Shown here: positions 37,801 through 49,700 of the stretch, piece after piece
How positions within the stretch are numbered: position 1 is the first letter of the stretch
How the letters are laid out: every line of letters begins with the position of its first letter
DNA from: Epiperipatus broadwayi
Taxonomy: Eukaryota; Onychophora; Udeonychophora; Euonychophora; Peripatidae
NCBI GenBank assembly: GCA_028023455.1
Contig: JAQFVV010006216.1
Span: 1,549,445-1,613,444 of the forward strand
DNA: 64,000 nt
Reading direction: 5' to 3'
Position numbers and translations under genes: made by a program
Notes under the pieces: generated by a model
Seen by the model: the letters and a program-made list of their open reading frames with translations, nothing else
Told to the model about the DNA's origin: nothing
The model's database searches: none

Positions 37801-40300
37801 TGGTCATATTTGTACATTCACATAACAAAATCTAGAGTTTTAGTAAATTATCCCAAGGCTGATCGAGATGCGGTTGTTGAGACCTCGAATCCAATCTCAC
37901 CCCAGTTCCTTTACTAATGCTCCTAGACTTACTACCCTATGGATGGCATTTATGAGGCCACAGTACCTTCTCTTAATCACATGCCATCAGTAGCACATCA
38001 GTAAAGCACTAGACTATGGGAAATTGACATGTTTCAAAGTATAGCTATAAAGGTGTAGCTTGACCAACATTATTAAACTTGGATTGTGATTCATGATAAC
38101 TAAATAGTAATAGTTAACTAATTAATAATGAACAAAATTGAGACAGTAAGCAAGTTAAAATTTAAATAAATTGAATAAAAGCCAAAATTTAAATGATGAA
38201 ATAAATAAAAGAAAATAATAAATTTATAATAAAATTACATAAGCTGTCTCACTCGCAGGTGATGATTCTAAGGGATACAATCAGTTCTGATTTACATATT
38301 TAGAATTTCATATTACTCACAGGTGATGTTAGTTTACAGGTTACAAACTGTTTAATTTAATTATGCTTGTTATATATATCACTTGCATGTGATGAATTCT
38401 ACATAGTCTAAGTTGGGTTTTCATGAGGCTTACAATTACAATATTATAAATTGATTTAATTTGCTCATGATAATCTATGCCTAGTTTATGCTATATATTT
38501 GGATTTAAATTTGCTTTAGGCAGCTAGAAGTGATTATCATTATTTATAAATAATATTTTGTTCAATGCGTATCATTTAACATATTCTCTATATAGCTTAT
38601 ATGCATATAAAATTAGATTCTGTTTCAGATCAATGCTGAAATATAAATTAGTATGGTGGGGTAAACTGATGATAGGAAGTCAGACTTCAGATACCAAGGC
38701 ACTTACAAAGTATACAATCAGTCTGTGCATCTCAAATGGGTGCTTACTCATGGGATATGTTACCGAGTAACTGGTTCCCTAAACACTGTAATACTTGCTG
38801 TTAATGAAACCTTATAGTCTGGGTGATTGAACAACTAATATAATATTCTGGATCCTTGAGCTCCAGTCCTAAATATGAATAATGGGGTATCCCTTAAAAC
38901 CTATGCCCATTCGAAGAAAAAATAGTTGTCCAAACTAAAAATGACGAGGCCCTTAAAACCTACACCCATTGGAAGCAAAAAGTATATATGCTGATACATT
39001 TCCTAAGGACACATTTTCCCTGCTGACTACATCATTATTTCATAAATTACAATGCAAAACAATAGTTTCCTTCCATGAAACTACCGTAAACCAGTTCATA
39101 ATCTAGCATCTACAACTATGCTATTAAGGAAAACATGAATCTAATTTGCTAAGCCAGCTATATAGGCATTTATATAACTCTAGGAAAAAAACAGCATATT
39201 TTGGATAATTACAACATTAAATTCTAGTTTATGCTATATTTCATCACTTCAGCTAAATATTAATCAAATATTTCATTTAAAGCAAACCTATCTTAAAGTG
39301 TTTATAAGCTTTTAATTATATCTCAAATAAGATTTATCCATTTCAGAAGAGTTTTGTTCATGCATTAATAAACACAAAATTACATACTTGTGAGAATATC
39401 TAATCACTTCTCACTAATCATTTAACTATGAGTAAACTCCATTCTGAACAAACATAGCATAAACAAATACCTAATTCAAAAGAAAATAATATTGGTATAG
39501 ATTTAACTAAAATAAACAAATTTAGAAATAAGATTTCACATAAGTGAAATCTAAGATTTGGCTTTGTTTGCTTAATTTAAAAGGGAATGAAATAAAATAC
39601 CCAAAGTTAGATTAATTCAGTTTAATTCATTTATAAAAATTATCAATAAAAGCAAATATTATTAGACTAAAGTAATTTAAATCGGTTGAAATCGATGTAA
39701 AATAAGTGGAAATCATATATGTCATTTGAAATCAGGCAAGATTAACAATTTAAATAAGAAAATAAAATTACATTTTAATTTAGGAATTAATATTCAGAAA
39801 TTTAGAATACATTACATTATATTGGTCATTGATAGTAAGTTTAGCTAGCTTTAGAATTTATGATGAAGTTTAGTTTAAAAGTTTATTTTCGATTGGTAGA
39901 GATCTGTTACCACTATAATTTCTCTGCTATGTCAAGGTAGCTTGGTCTTGAGTGCTTTTTTTTGGATGGCTTCAGCTATTGGTTATTCTAACTCCACATT
40001 CTGTAAACTATCTCCTGGGATAGAAAGCAAGAAATTGTCTTTCTTTCCCATCATCATAAATTAAACAAAATGACTAAATAAAAATTTCACTTGAAATAGT
40101 AAGAGTGTGATAAGTGTCCCCTAAAATGGATGCAATAAGTTTAGATACTAGCTCATCCTCCTCTATTTTACTTATCCCTTCTCTTTTTCTTTGTTGGTAG
40201 TTTCAGATCTGTTTTTCTAATTAATTTGCTGTATTCTTGAAAATCTGGGATTCCCGCTGTTATCGATTTTTTTTACAGGTGGATCCCTCGATCTTGACTA
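37801..40300 (+). mobile_element. Possible family X repeat, copy 6 (very old)
   Basis: The start reads GGTCATATTTGTACATTCAC then ATAACAAAATCTAGAG, close to GGTCAGATTTGTATGTTCAC and GTAACAAGATCTAG of copies 1 and 2. GACCTCGAATCCAATCT follows after an insertion of about 28 bp. Near 40015-40060, GGGATAGAAAGCAAG and TTTCTTTCCCATCATC might be the middle block. Copy 1 starts at 40574, so a complete copy 6 would end just where copy 1 begins. The 3' hairpin is not found. Low certainty beyond the first 130 bp. Confidence 0.4.
38887..38985. repeat. Short diverged direct repeat (CCCTTAAAACCTA core)
   Basis: CCCTTAAAACCTATGCCCATT and CCCTTAAAACCTACACCCATT (read as CCCTTAAAACCTA plus YRCCCATT) occur about 60 bp apart, each followed by a GAAG-AAAAA stretch. 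Confidence 0.7.
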
Positions 40301-42122
40301 GATTAATTTATTCATAGCTGTTTTAAAATCTATTTTTATTCTTAAAATTTTAAGTAGGTCAGAATACAGTGAGAAGGATTAATTTTATTAAATTATTTTT
40401 ATTGAAAAACAAATTTAAAAAAACATTTTATTATATATGCACCACATTTAAATAATTTAACACTACAAGCAGCAATATTATAATTTCAAATATTAATTGT
40501 ATGATAATATTTTAAATAAAGAAATTTTCTAATGTTTTAAATCTATAATATTATTTCTTTCCTGCATATATTATGCCGGTCAGATTTGTATGTTCACGTA
40601 ACAAGATCTAGCTTCTAGGCAAAAGGACCTCGAATACAATTGAGCGCAAGATACACAGGTCAGGAACACTCATGAACTCTGCCCTATTTGCCTATTTCCC
40701 AGATCTATAACATTATGAGCAACAATCTCGATGACATCGATTAATTTACTTCTCACCTGCCAGCATCGGTCATAGGAGACACAAAAAGATGCTAGGCTAA
40801 ACTTATATGATAAACTAACTTAATAACTAGCTATATTTTATGAGCAATGAAGGCTCGTGACCTAGCATATTAATTATGTATTGAGCGGAGATCATCTAGT
40901 CATATTTGAGCATAAGTAATAACTTAATATTTTAACTTAACTAAAAGAAAGCAATGGTTCGAGTTTGATATATATATTTAAGATTTATTAATAACAAAAT
41001 TATGTCGGGTTATTTACCTGACATGAGCCTCGTAAGTATTATATATATGTGTTTGATTCATATTTAATGATAACATAAGATTTGCGGCTATGCCAATAAT
41101 ATATATGTGTGATTTAATGAATTAGCGCTATTGGAATACATTACTAGAATACTATTACACCCCCAGAGATGAAAAGAGCATTTACTTAATTTAAAAGACA
41201 ATAATTTTATAAGCAGATATTACATTTGGTTACATTCAATATTATTATTAATTGGAGTTATAGATAATTAATGCACGGGGTGGATAATGAATAATTATAT
41301 AAATGATACTAAATCTATCGCATTAATACGTATATTAAACTAATGGAAATATGTTAGTTTAAAGAAATCATCTCATTATGGCTTATGACTATTTCTGGGC
41401 GACTAATAAGACACTGAAAGGTGGTGTGTGCATGGCGGCTGATTGGGTTGGTCCAATTATGGATCCTGGAGTGTGCTTCATGAGTTTTTAATAACGAAGT
41501 TGACCGATTTCCTCTGCAACGTAGGCAGGGTCGGTATTGAGATGAATGACGGTCAGCTATGTCATTATCGGGCTGGATTTTCCAGAGCGATCCCCATATA
41601 AAGCATGCACATAAGACCAAGGATGTCCCCAGGGTGGTTTTACAGCCTGGTTTAAGGACATTGCGAACAACGATGGAGCTCGACTGCGCGAATACCTCCA
41701 TGTGAGAAAGAAGCACGAACATATATAAAAACAAACTGGCCTTTATGAACATAATGCTTAATGATATAATATAAATATAATTCTAAAGATTAAAGATTAT
41801 CGAAACATATTTATTGCCCATAAATTATGAAATATTCGGCGTAATGATATGGCTTCATTAAGCAAACATGGATAATAATTATACTTAAATATAAAACTAA
41901 GATCTTAAGATCCCCCTCCCCCTTACATTATGTTACTTAATATTATTCATTACTTCCCACACATTTAATAAATCTCAATTTTGGTTACTAAATGCCCTTG
42001 TGAAAATATATAAATTATTACAAAATAAGTGGGTGGTGGTAATAGCTAAGATGGGTTTTACATATATAATATAATTTAAGAATAAAAGATAGCGCATTAT
42101 TTAGGAAGGAAAATGTGAAAAA

Positions 42123-42146
42123 AAAAACAGATGTCAATCTGTTTTT
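42123..42146. other. Perfect A-tract/T-tract hairpin in family X copy 1
   Basis: AAAAACAGAT, loop GTCA, ATCTGTTTTT. Its T-run gives it a terminator-like look on the plus strand. The same hairpin is intact in copy 2 near 53867-53892. Confidence 0.75.
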
Positions 42147-42182
42147 CTACAGTAAACATAAAAATATAATTAGTTTATTTAT

Positions 42183-42300
42183 CTAAAATCGCGAGCACCT
42201 GGGCAAGTCGAATAAGACTTGTTTTGATCAAATTATAAATTATTTACCCGGTAAATGATGGGTGGGGAAACGAAAATGAATTATATGCTTGCGATTTTAG
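42183..42300. other. Branched stem structure in family X copy 1
   Basis: An outer stem pairs CTAAAATCGCGAGCA (42183-42197) with TGCTTGCGATTTTAG (42286-42300), 14 of 15 positions. Inside are two further hairpins: CAAGTC/GACTTG (42204-42221) and ATTTACC/GGTAAAT (42242-42256). Copy 2 keeps both inner hairpins, with a weaker outer stem. It may act as RNA or single-stranded DNA structure. Confidence 0.65.
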
Positions 42301-43444
42301 AATACTATTGGCATTTATTTTAAAATATAAATACATAAATCTTAATGAAAATTATTTGCCGCTTGGAAATAAAAGAAAAGGAAAAACATTTTATAGGAGG
42401 CTTAATATAGATTAGTTATATAGAGTTATACGAATACATATTTTGAAGACATTTAAAATAGGTGATTAAAATATAAATATTACAGAGAAGGCAGGATTTA
42501 AGAATTGCAAGCGGTCAAAGTTCTTTTACCTTGCTTATTTAGAAGAGCGATTTCACTAGGAGTCAGTCCATCGGTATTGTTTCACTAGATCTAGGGTAGC
42601 ATTATTATTTGAAAATTAGCATTTCATTTTCACTGGAAAAATACATAAAGTTCATTGGTACGGGATGCAGAGCTTCGTTCATGGGAACAGCATATTAGAA
42701 CGGAGGGAAAAGGTGAAATTTCCCCTACTCATGACACATTGAGTGAGAATCAAAACTGGCATGGAATATGTATAGCAACATAGTTATTTAATGGTCTCCT
42801 CCTTTTGTGGATTCAAATCCAGCAGTATATATACTTTTATTTTGAAGCTGTAACTTAGCAACTACTGCTGGACCTGAGGTGGTTTAAGCACTTAAGTTTC
42901 ATCTGGAATAGTTTGACCGGATACTCTTATCTAGTAAGATGTTTGAAACAATGCAAGTTTGTTATCAGTTTCTCGAACGATTGTTTTAAAATATATCTTA
43001 TGATTTTAAAACAAGCTAGCGTGGACAATTTCCACTAATGGGTTTATTTTATTATTACCAATTCGTAATCTTTTACTTTAATCTAAGGGGTCTTCCGGGT
43101 AATTGTTTTTCGAGTGACTTCTTAACAAGATTGCATCATTTCTGGCTACAAAATTATATATGAAAAAATAATAAGTTTCATATATAATACCTTATATATA
43201 TAATATAACTATTAATTTATTCGCAATCTCCTACACTGAAATATATAGATATTTATTATTTACGCCCGTATATACATGAGAATATTATTAAATAAAATAT
43301 TTTTAAATTAAAATACATACGTGTTAATGTGATTTATGTTATAATACTAACCAAAAGAAATATATATATTATTAGCTATGTATATACGTGCGTAAAGGTG
43401 GGTTTGAATACAGTTAGGTGGTAGGAGATTGGATGTGGGCTGTG

Positions 43445-43475
43445 AAGCAGGATCTGAGCATCAGATCATCTGCTT
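43445..43475 (+). other. Terminal 31-nt hairpin of family X copy 1
   Basis: AAGCAG GATCTGA, loop GCA, TCAGATC, AT bulge, CTGCTT. Homology between copies 1 and 2 ends exactly at its last base. Copy 2 has the identical hairpin at 55188-55218, and copy 3 a re-paired version at 7499-7529. Confidence 0.85.
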
Positions 43476-43654
43476 CATTTTCCTAAACTTACCGGAAAAA
43501 AATGAAAAAATGTTTAAAAAAAAAACTTTTACTTGATGTCCAGGTAACTAAAGAACAACTTTGGATTGGCGATGTATCTAAAAGAAATTTTTTATTTTAC
43601 TCTGTCAGAGTGCTACCTTGTTTTGACTCAACATTTATACTAAATATCCTAACT

Positions 43655-43825
43655 CTCTCTGCTATATTAGAAATTTTATGACTTTCATTTATGATAGAAT
43701 ACCCTCTCTTCTATATTAGGAATTTTATGACTTTCATTTATGATAGAATACCCTTCTCTGCTATATTAGGAATTTTATGACTTTCATTTATGAGAGAATA
43801 TTCTAACTTCTCTGCTATATTACTG
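43655..43825. repeat. Three-copy 49-50 bp tandem repeat
   Basis: The unit contains AATTTTATGACTTTCATTTA and CTCTGCTATATTA, with the first piece at 43672, 43721 and 43771. It lies between the family X copy 1 end and the gag pseudogene, on the 3' side of gag. Confidence 0.93.
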
Positions 43826-44032
43826 GAAGATTTTTTTCACTGTCTTCAAAAAAAACTGCTTGGTTAATAAAATAAAATATAAAAAACTATGGTATAATAT
43901 ATACAAATTATTATAGTCCTAAATCATTTACCATTGCCAATCCATGTTGTCATGTTCTATTTGTCCAGCTCAGACTTTTTAGTTTCTCCCTCTATCTGGC
44001 AGTTCGTACTTTTTGATGCTAGTTGGTTCACC

Positions 44033-45266
44033 TCACCATGAGTTGTGTTGGTATCTGGATGGTTGCCCGATGAGTCTGGGGTGATATTTGGGTGGTTCTC
44101 CTTGTATGGGTGAGTGATCGGTGGATGTGAGGAATTGGGCCATCTCCTCTATCTTCCTAACTCGACATCCCACCATCATCTGCTGTACAAAGGGTGGCAT
44201 ATTCTGCTGTATTGCCCTAATGATTTGAGTTTCTGTGAATGGGAACACTGTTAATGATCGGAGACATGCCACCTGCCTGATTAAAAATTGTGTGTGGGTC
44301 TCCTCGTTAATAGAACCATAGGCCTCTTTTAAAATTGCATGGTAAATACCATCTTGGCGCTCCTCGCTCCAAAAAGTTCTCAATAAGGCAAATGAATAAC
44401 TTTCAAAGTCTGGTGGCTTATCTTCATAACAGTCCCACCATGACTTGGCATATCCCTCTAAATAATGGACAGCGAGGGCCACCTGGTCCACTGCCGGCAC
44501 TTGTTGAAATTTGAATAATTCTTGCAGGCTGTCTATGTGCATGCTCGGGTTTTCTCCGATGTCCCCTTTGAAAGCCTTGACTTGGATGAATTTGGTTAGT
44601 GATATCGGTGAGTATACTATCTGTTCCTTGGTCATAATGGGTGTTGACCTTCCTGCACAGGTTTCTAGCAGAATCTGGGGTCTGTTTGTCATTCTCTCTG
44701 GTCCTTCTTCCTTGAAGCTCACTTTCTCTTTGGTTCTTGCCATATCCTCCTTCATACAATTGATCTCTTCCTTAATTAGTTAATGCATACATGAAAGGTG
44801 GCTTCTTGTTTGTCTTGCTTGGCTATAAGCTCTCCTTTTATTTCTTGGATGGCATCCAGAGTCTCATACTTATGATCCTCCAGAGACCCCTCAAATTTGT
44901 TATGGATATCCTCACATTCCTGTCGGCACTCTATTCATACCTCTTCTACCTTCATTGCTACGGTGCTATTCATGTTATCCCATGTGGTGGCCATCTACTC
45001 CTTCATCTTTCTGCTCTCGTCCTCGATCTTTGCCTCCAAATTCTCAATCTCTTTCTGCTCTCGTCTTCGATCTTTGCCTCCAAACTTTCAAATCTCTTTC
45101 TGCTCTTGTCTTCAATTTCTGCCTTTAAATTCTCAAATCTCGTTTCCATTCTCTGCAACATCCGTATCACTGTTTCCATAGTTACATGTGGATTCTTGGC
45201 CTCCTTGGATGTGTCACCACTCTCCACACTTATTTTACCCGACCTCAATGTCTTTCCCTGATCCAT
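44033..45266 (-). pseudogene. Ty3/gypsy-type gag, frameshifted
   Basis: The N-terminal part (45266-45003) is a hydrophilic coiled coil starting with a Met; it reads VIRMLQRMETRF and then three 15-residue repeats (FENLKAEIEDKSRKR and FESLEAKIEDESRKR, the third out of frame). These correspond to three DNA units of 44-45 bp near 45006, 45050 and 45095; one unit lacks a base, which accounts for the frame change. Further stops lie near 44790. The open part 44755-44033 has the capsid-type gag signature: FKGDIGENPSMHIDSL, ALAVHYLEGYAKSWW (the conserved L-G-A--WW motif), then FLIRQVACL. It ends with a stop before any zinc knuckle. Gag of this kind packages retrotransposon RNA. No protease or RT follows at lower coordinates, so the element is truncated. 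Confidence 0.8.
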
Positions 45267-45269
45267 ATC

Positions 45270-46119
45270 CTAACTACTGTCCTCCATTTGTCTCTTAGAT
45301 TTAAGATACAACACTTTAATTTTCTAACTACTCAGATAAGTTTATGGTTATTTATTTTGATTTCAATATGGATGACACCTCCTCCCCCCATTCTCACACT
45401 CTTCCCTTGCTCTACTCTCCCACTCCTGTACTTAATTTATATTTATTAAAATAACGATTGCTATACTACCCTTTATTTCATAATATTAATTATTTCTAGA
45501 TCTAGTTTTTACTGTGAAACATATATATCTATACTGATTATTTACTATTTAGCTCTTTAATGCAAAGTATATCATAAAAATTATTATAACTTCTACCTGC
45601 CTTCTTTATGTCTTTTTCATGGTGTTTTTGAAGTTGTTCTTCAGCACCTGAAACATCTTAACAAAATGATTGATTAACGATTGCATTGATACACTTGATA
45701 CACATATTTTGGGAAAAAAAAAAACTCTATATAACTTTTATTATGAATCATTGCTTTTAAACTCTTTTTATTCTAAATAACTCGATCACCTATTGGCAAA
45801 TTTATAGTGGTATTGCTACCGGGCACCAGCCAAAGGGATAGGGCTATATGTTCTGACCAGATGATCCGCTATTATTGGGTTGTATACTTTTCTAAGATCT
45901 ATACTTAAATAGTTATACATTTACAGCTTTAACAGAAAAAAAACATTATTATGGCTTTAGCACATATTTACATAAGAGAATGAAAGTATAACAAAAACTG
46001 TCATTATTTTATTTCTTTCATTGACTTACGACCGTTATATAATCATGAATATTATTAAAAACATTTCAAAAAAAATCTGCACATTTGCGATTATTAGAAT
46101 CTTTATTTTATTATTTTTA
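45270..46119. other. AT-rich DNA upstream of the gag remnant
   Basis: Could include the gag leader or LTR remnant. A TGGTGCCCGG string on the minus strand near 45830 recalls a tRNA primer-binding site but is 550 bp from gag. No LTR could be shown. Confidence 0.3.
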
Positions 46120-46674
46120 ACAGTGAAAGCATTTTAAAAGCTGTCACTTATTTAACTCTCAGACTTGGACATATTATAAATTTAAAAATACTTATTTAAC
46201 TGATGTATTAACAAGGAAAAAAAAATTATATTTAACGTCATTATTCAAAACATTTATGAAAAAATTATTATATATTATCATTATTTAGCGCACACACTAC
46301 TTATCTTTTTATCTTTAAATGCGAATGCCCCTTAAAAGCTGTCACTAATTTAATTCTCTCAGACTTGGAACTATTATTAATTGAAACATTTATAAAAAAT
46401 TATATAGAACATCATTATTTAAAGCATTTATGAAAAAAAATATTATATTATTATTATTTAGCGCGTACTTCAAAACTTGGGCATATTATATTTATTTATA
46501 ACATATTTATTAAAATGGAAAAATTATTATATATCTCAATATTATTATTCTATATTGTACACATTTCTTTATCATCTTTCTATTTTAAATGTGAAAAAAC
46601 TACTTAAAAGCTATCACTATTTTATTACATTCTAAACTCGAAAATACTTTGTTATTTAAAATCATTTATGGAAA

Positions 46675-46749
<75 letters not shown>

Positions 46750-46760
46750 TAATAAAAAAA
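46120..46760. repeat. Satellite-like array, left part, with (TA)n
   Basis: The motif CTTAAAAGCTGTCACT or a close variant occurs near 46130, 46331 and 46604 (TTTTAAAAGCTGTCACTT, CCTTAAAAGCTGTCAC, ACTTAAAAGCTATCACT). Each is followed by TTTAT, an ACTTGGA/ACTCGAA piece and CATTTATG. Spacing is about 200-275 bp. The last unit runs into a (TA)n run at 46677-46742. Confidence 0.8.
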
Positions 46761-49700
46761 AAAATATTGTGCCCTTGTCTGTAGGTCATAATAAGGTAGA
46801 AAGGTTAATTACTAAAAAAAATTTTAAATTTTAAGTTATATTTGTATGATATATAAATAATAGTAGGATAATTAGATTTTATAGTACAAATTTAAGCTGA
46901 AAATACCTGGTAGATAAAAATGTAAAGGATTATTTTAAAGGAAAACAGTTAAATAAAGCTTAATTATATTCTTGCTTATGGTTGTAAAAGCTGGCCATAT
47001 AAAATAATACAGCTATAAATATTTTAAAAGTATATTAATAATTTGAATATAATATTTTAAAACTAATAAAGTAAATAAATGCTATATGTAGTGTATAATT
47101 ATATTTAATAGTCAAAATTAATAGAGTATAGTTTAAAATAAACTTTAAGATGGTGAGAATTATATTTAGTTCAACATTTTAAAATTATTTTCCAAATTTT
47201 TTATAAAATATATCAGTTTTGGTAATTTAGACCGAGACGTAAATAAAAAAAAAATCATTTGATAAAGTTAGTAAACATGTGACTGTATATTATATACCTT
47301 CACACACACACTTGTTAGAATAATAATAAAGTTTGTGAATTATGAAACTAAATATAATTGCCATCGATCCTTAAAGTAAAAGTTGAAATATTAAATATTG
47401 TTTTAATAATTGTTTTTAAAGTTTAAATAATTTTGATAAAATTATAATTGAATTTAAAAATACTAGTCTAAATAATATTTAAGACATGACGTCATCAATT
47501 CTTTATTTTAAATGTCTAGTCTGTTATAAAACTAAAATGTGTAAATTTGTTCGCGCTAAAATAAAGTCATTAACCAATCAACGGAGGTAATTTAGCAGAC
47601 AAGAAAATAAGAATTAGACTGGGAGGGAGAAGTAATGTGTAAGTGAAAGAGAAAGTAACATATTTTTTTAGCTGATAACACCGTAGCTGGAAAAGTGATA
47701 TAAATTTAAAATTTTGTATTTATTTTAAAAAGTTCTTTTTTAACATATAATATTTTGACTGTATCTACATGGATTGCTAATTTTAAAAGTTATCTTACCA
47801 GGATATTTTATTCGAATTTAACCAAAACCTTACAGTAAAATGGAAGTACAAGGAAAAATACCTAAAAATATTGCTATGGGAAAAATATTTGGAAAGTGCC
47901 TTAATACAGCTTTATTTATGCTCAACCAGAAACTTATTATTATAATTCAGAGAAATATAATTGGGACGCTAGACGAAAACATAAAAGAGAAGTTACTTGC
48001 CGTCAGGAAAAAATTATGACGCACAAATTTATAAGGCTACTTTGAAGTTATTTTATTCTTCTCTATGGAAAAAATTTAAAATGCGGTTTTATTATAAAGA
48101 AAAATTATGTAAAAGTATAATGAAAAAAAGAATGTTTATCTTTTAAAAAGAGACAGTACAAAAATATAGTACCAGAATTTTAAATAAAGAAAAAAGTAAT
48201 AGAATAATATGAAAGTGCCATTATGTGTCTTATGGAAAAGAACGGAAAAATTTATCTAAGAAGAATTAAAATATTGCAAAGTATTCATTGGAGGAAAGGC
48301 TTGATTGGTAAAATATAAAATTAAATTACTTAATGAAAATGGATCCATGGAAACAGAAAAATTTTATTAAATATTTAAATAAAAGTACATAGAAGATGCA
48401 TCGTAAAAGTCGCGCGGGAAAATATTAGCAGACAATATTAGAAGAGAATATGGAGACGTTTTTTTCTTTACAGGATAAATTGATATCATGAATTAATAAT
48501 TGTATTCAATATTGTGAAAACCAAGGATTGTCGTCTATGAACATTTATTAAACAGAGCAATAATTGTTTTGCCTTAAAATAGAACATTAAGTGACTGAAG
48601 AAGAAATCATATACATTTTTTTTTTAGCTTTAATATGAACGGTTCAAGAAAGTTCGATGAAGAAGTACCGTAAATATAATTTAAATTTTTTTTACTAATT
48701 TATTTTAAAATATAAAATGCTATGTGAGATTAGGGAAAACATATAAACATAAATTTAGTAATATTAAAAAATTAAATATAATAGCTTGATATAATGATAG
48801 ATATATTGTTTAAAAATAAAGTGTATGTATGGGAGTATTATATCTACAAAAATCAAATGGATGGTGAAGCCTACAGAATGCGATCGAGAAGATAAAGATC
48901 GTTTGGTAATTTTTGATATTTATTTATAATGCATAATGTATTTTTTTTTTAGATCATCTATTGATTAAGAATGATGTGTGAAAGTTTAAATTCTATGTAC
49001 ACATTTTATACAACATTTTAAAACATATTATGAGATAGGAGTAATTCTGAATATGCATGCAATAAGTTATTTAAAGTATAATTAATAATATAATTTAACA
49101 GGACAATTGTGTGATTCTTTTGAACTTTCATGTGATAAAGTATTTAGATATTTTAAAATAGTTTGTATATAATAAAATATACGAGGAAAGTAGTAAAAAG
49201 ATTTTCTTATAGAACAGCGGAATAGTTTTGAAATAAATGAATTTTATTATTGTTAGAAATGCAGATAGATATTTGTCGATGTACCGTATAGAAAAATCTT
49301 GAGAAATAAGATCGGATAGTGACTTGGTAGTACTAGTGTAGAGGAAACCAAGATGATGTTTTTTGTTAAGAAATAGGAAAAATAAAGTATTTGGATCATA
49401 GTTAGTTTGTGTGATTTCAGTATAGCTAACTAAGCCCTATGACTGAACACATATAGTTTGGACAGTGTTTTTGCATATTTTTAAACTTTTTGATGTTATA
49501 TAAAGCTGAAGAAATAGCTTTAGCATCACTCCTATAATAGAGGTTGGTAGACAGGTAAAGGTCACTCCTCTATAGCGTCTTTTAATTCACTGTGCCATTA
49601 TTGTCAAGGTTTATGATGAGTAATATTCTAGTTATATTTTGATCCTATGCATCTATTTTCGCTATCCTTATTTCATGAATCTGCATCGTCAGAAAGATAT

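Larger units (their letters stand above)
40574..43475 (+). mobile_element. Family X repeat, copy 1 (young, 2.90 kb)
   Basis: Nearly identical from end to end to copy 2 (52330-55218); by eye they differ about once per 20-30 bases, plus small indels. Homology begins at GCCGGTCAGATTTGTATG and stops abruptly after the 3' hairpin ending CATCTGCTT at 43475, which fixes both ends. Features in order: 5' conserved block of about 130 bp with a CTAG-CTT-CTAG mini-hairpin (40607-40617); an AT-rich middle; a GC-richer stretch at 41380-41700; a poly-A/T hairpin at 42123-42146; a branched structure at 42183-42300; a 12-bp hairpin at 43154-43187; a TTTGAATACAG block near 43405; the terminal hairpin at 43445-43475. 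No terminal inverted repeat and no clear target duplication. Confidence 0.88.

Noticed and set aside
37985-38065. tRNA-derived SINE-like A-box (AGTAGCACATCAGTAAAGCA)
   Set aside because: The A-box resemblance is fair, but the B-box (ATGTTTCAAAG) is poor and I see no SINE body or tail, so it is not listed as a feature.
41354-41752. 132-codon minus-strand ORF shared with 53060-53566, with a hydrophobic N-terminus
   Set aside because: It lies in two young copies of one repeat. Of about 20 base differences most change the amino acid, and the old copy 3 has no equivalent frame. There is no sign of purifying selection.
44424-45449. Plus-strand ORFs over the gag region
   Set aside because: They are the antisense of gag, whose minus-strand capsid motifs are clear.
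45820-45850. Minus-strand TGGTGCCCGGTAGC as an LTR primer-binding site
   Set aside because: It is over 500 bp from the gag start, no LTR end (CA) precedes it and no tRNA match can be tested here.
46649-46834. ORF with alternating Tyr-Ile
   Set aside because: A translated TA microsatellite.
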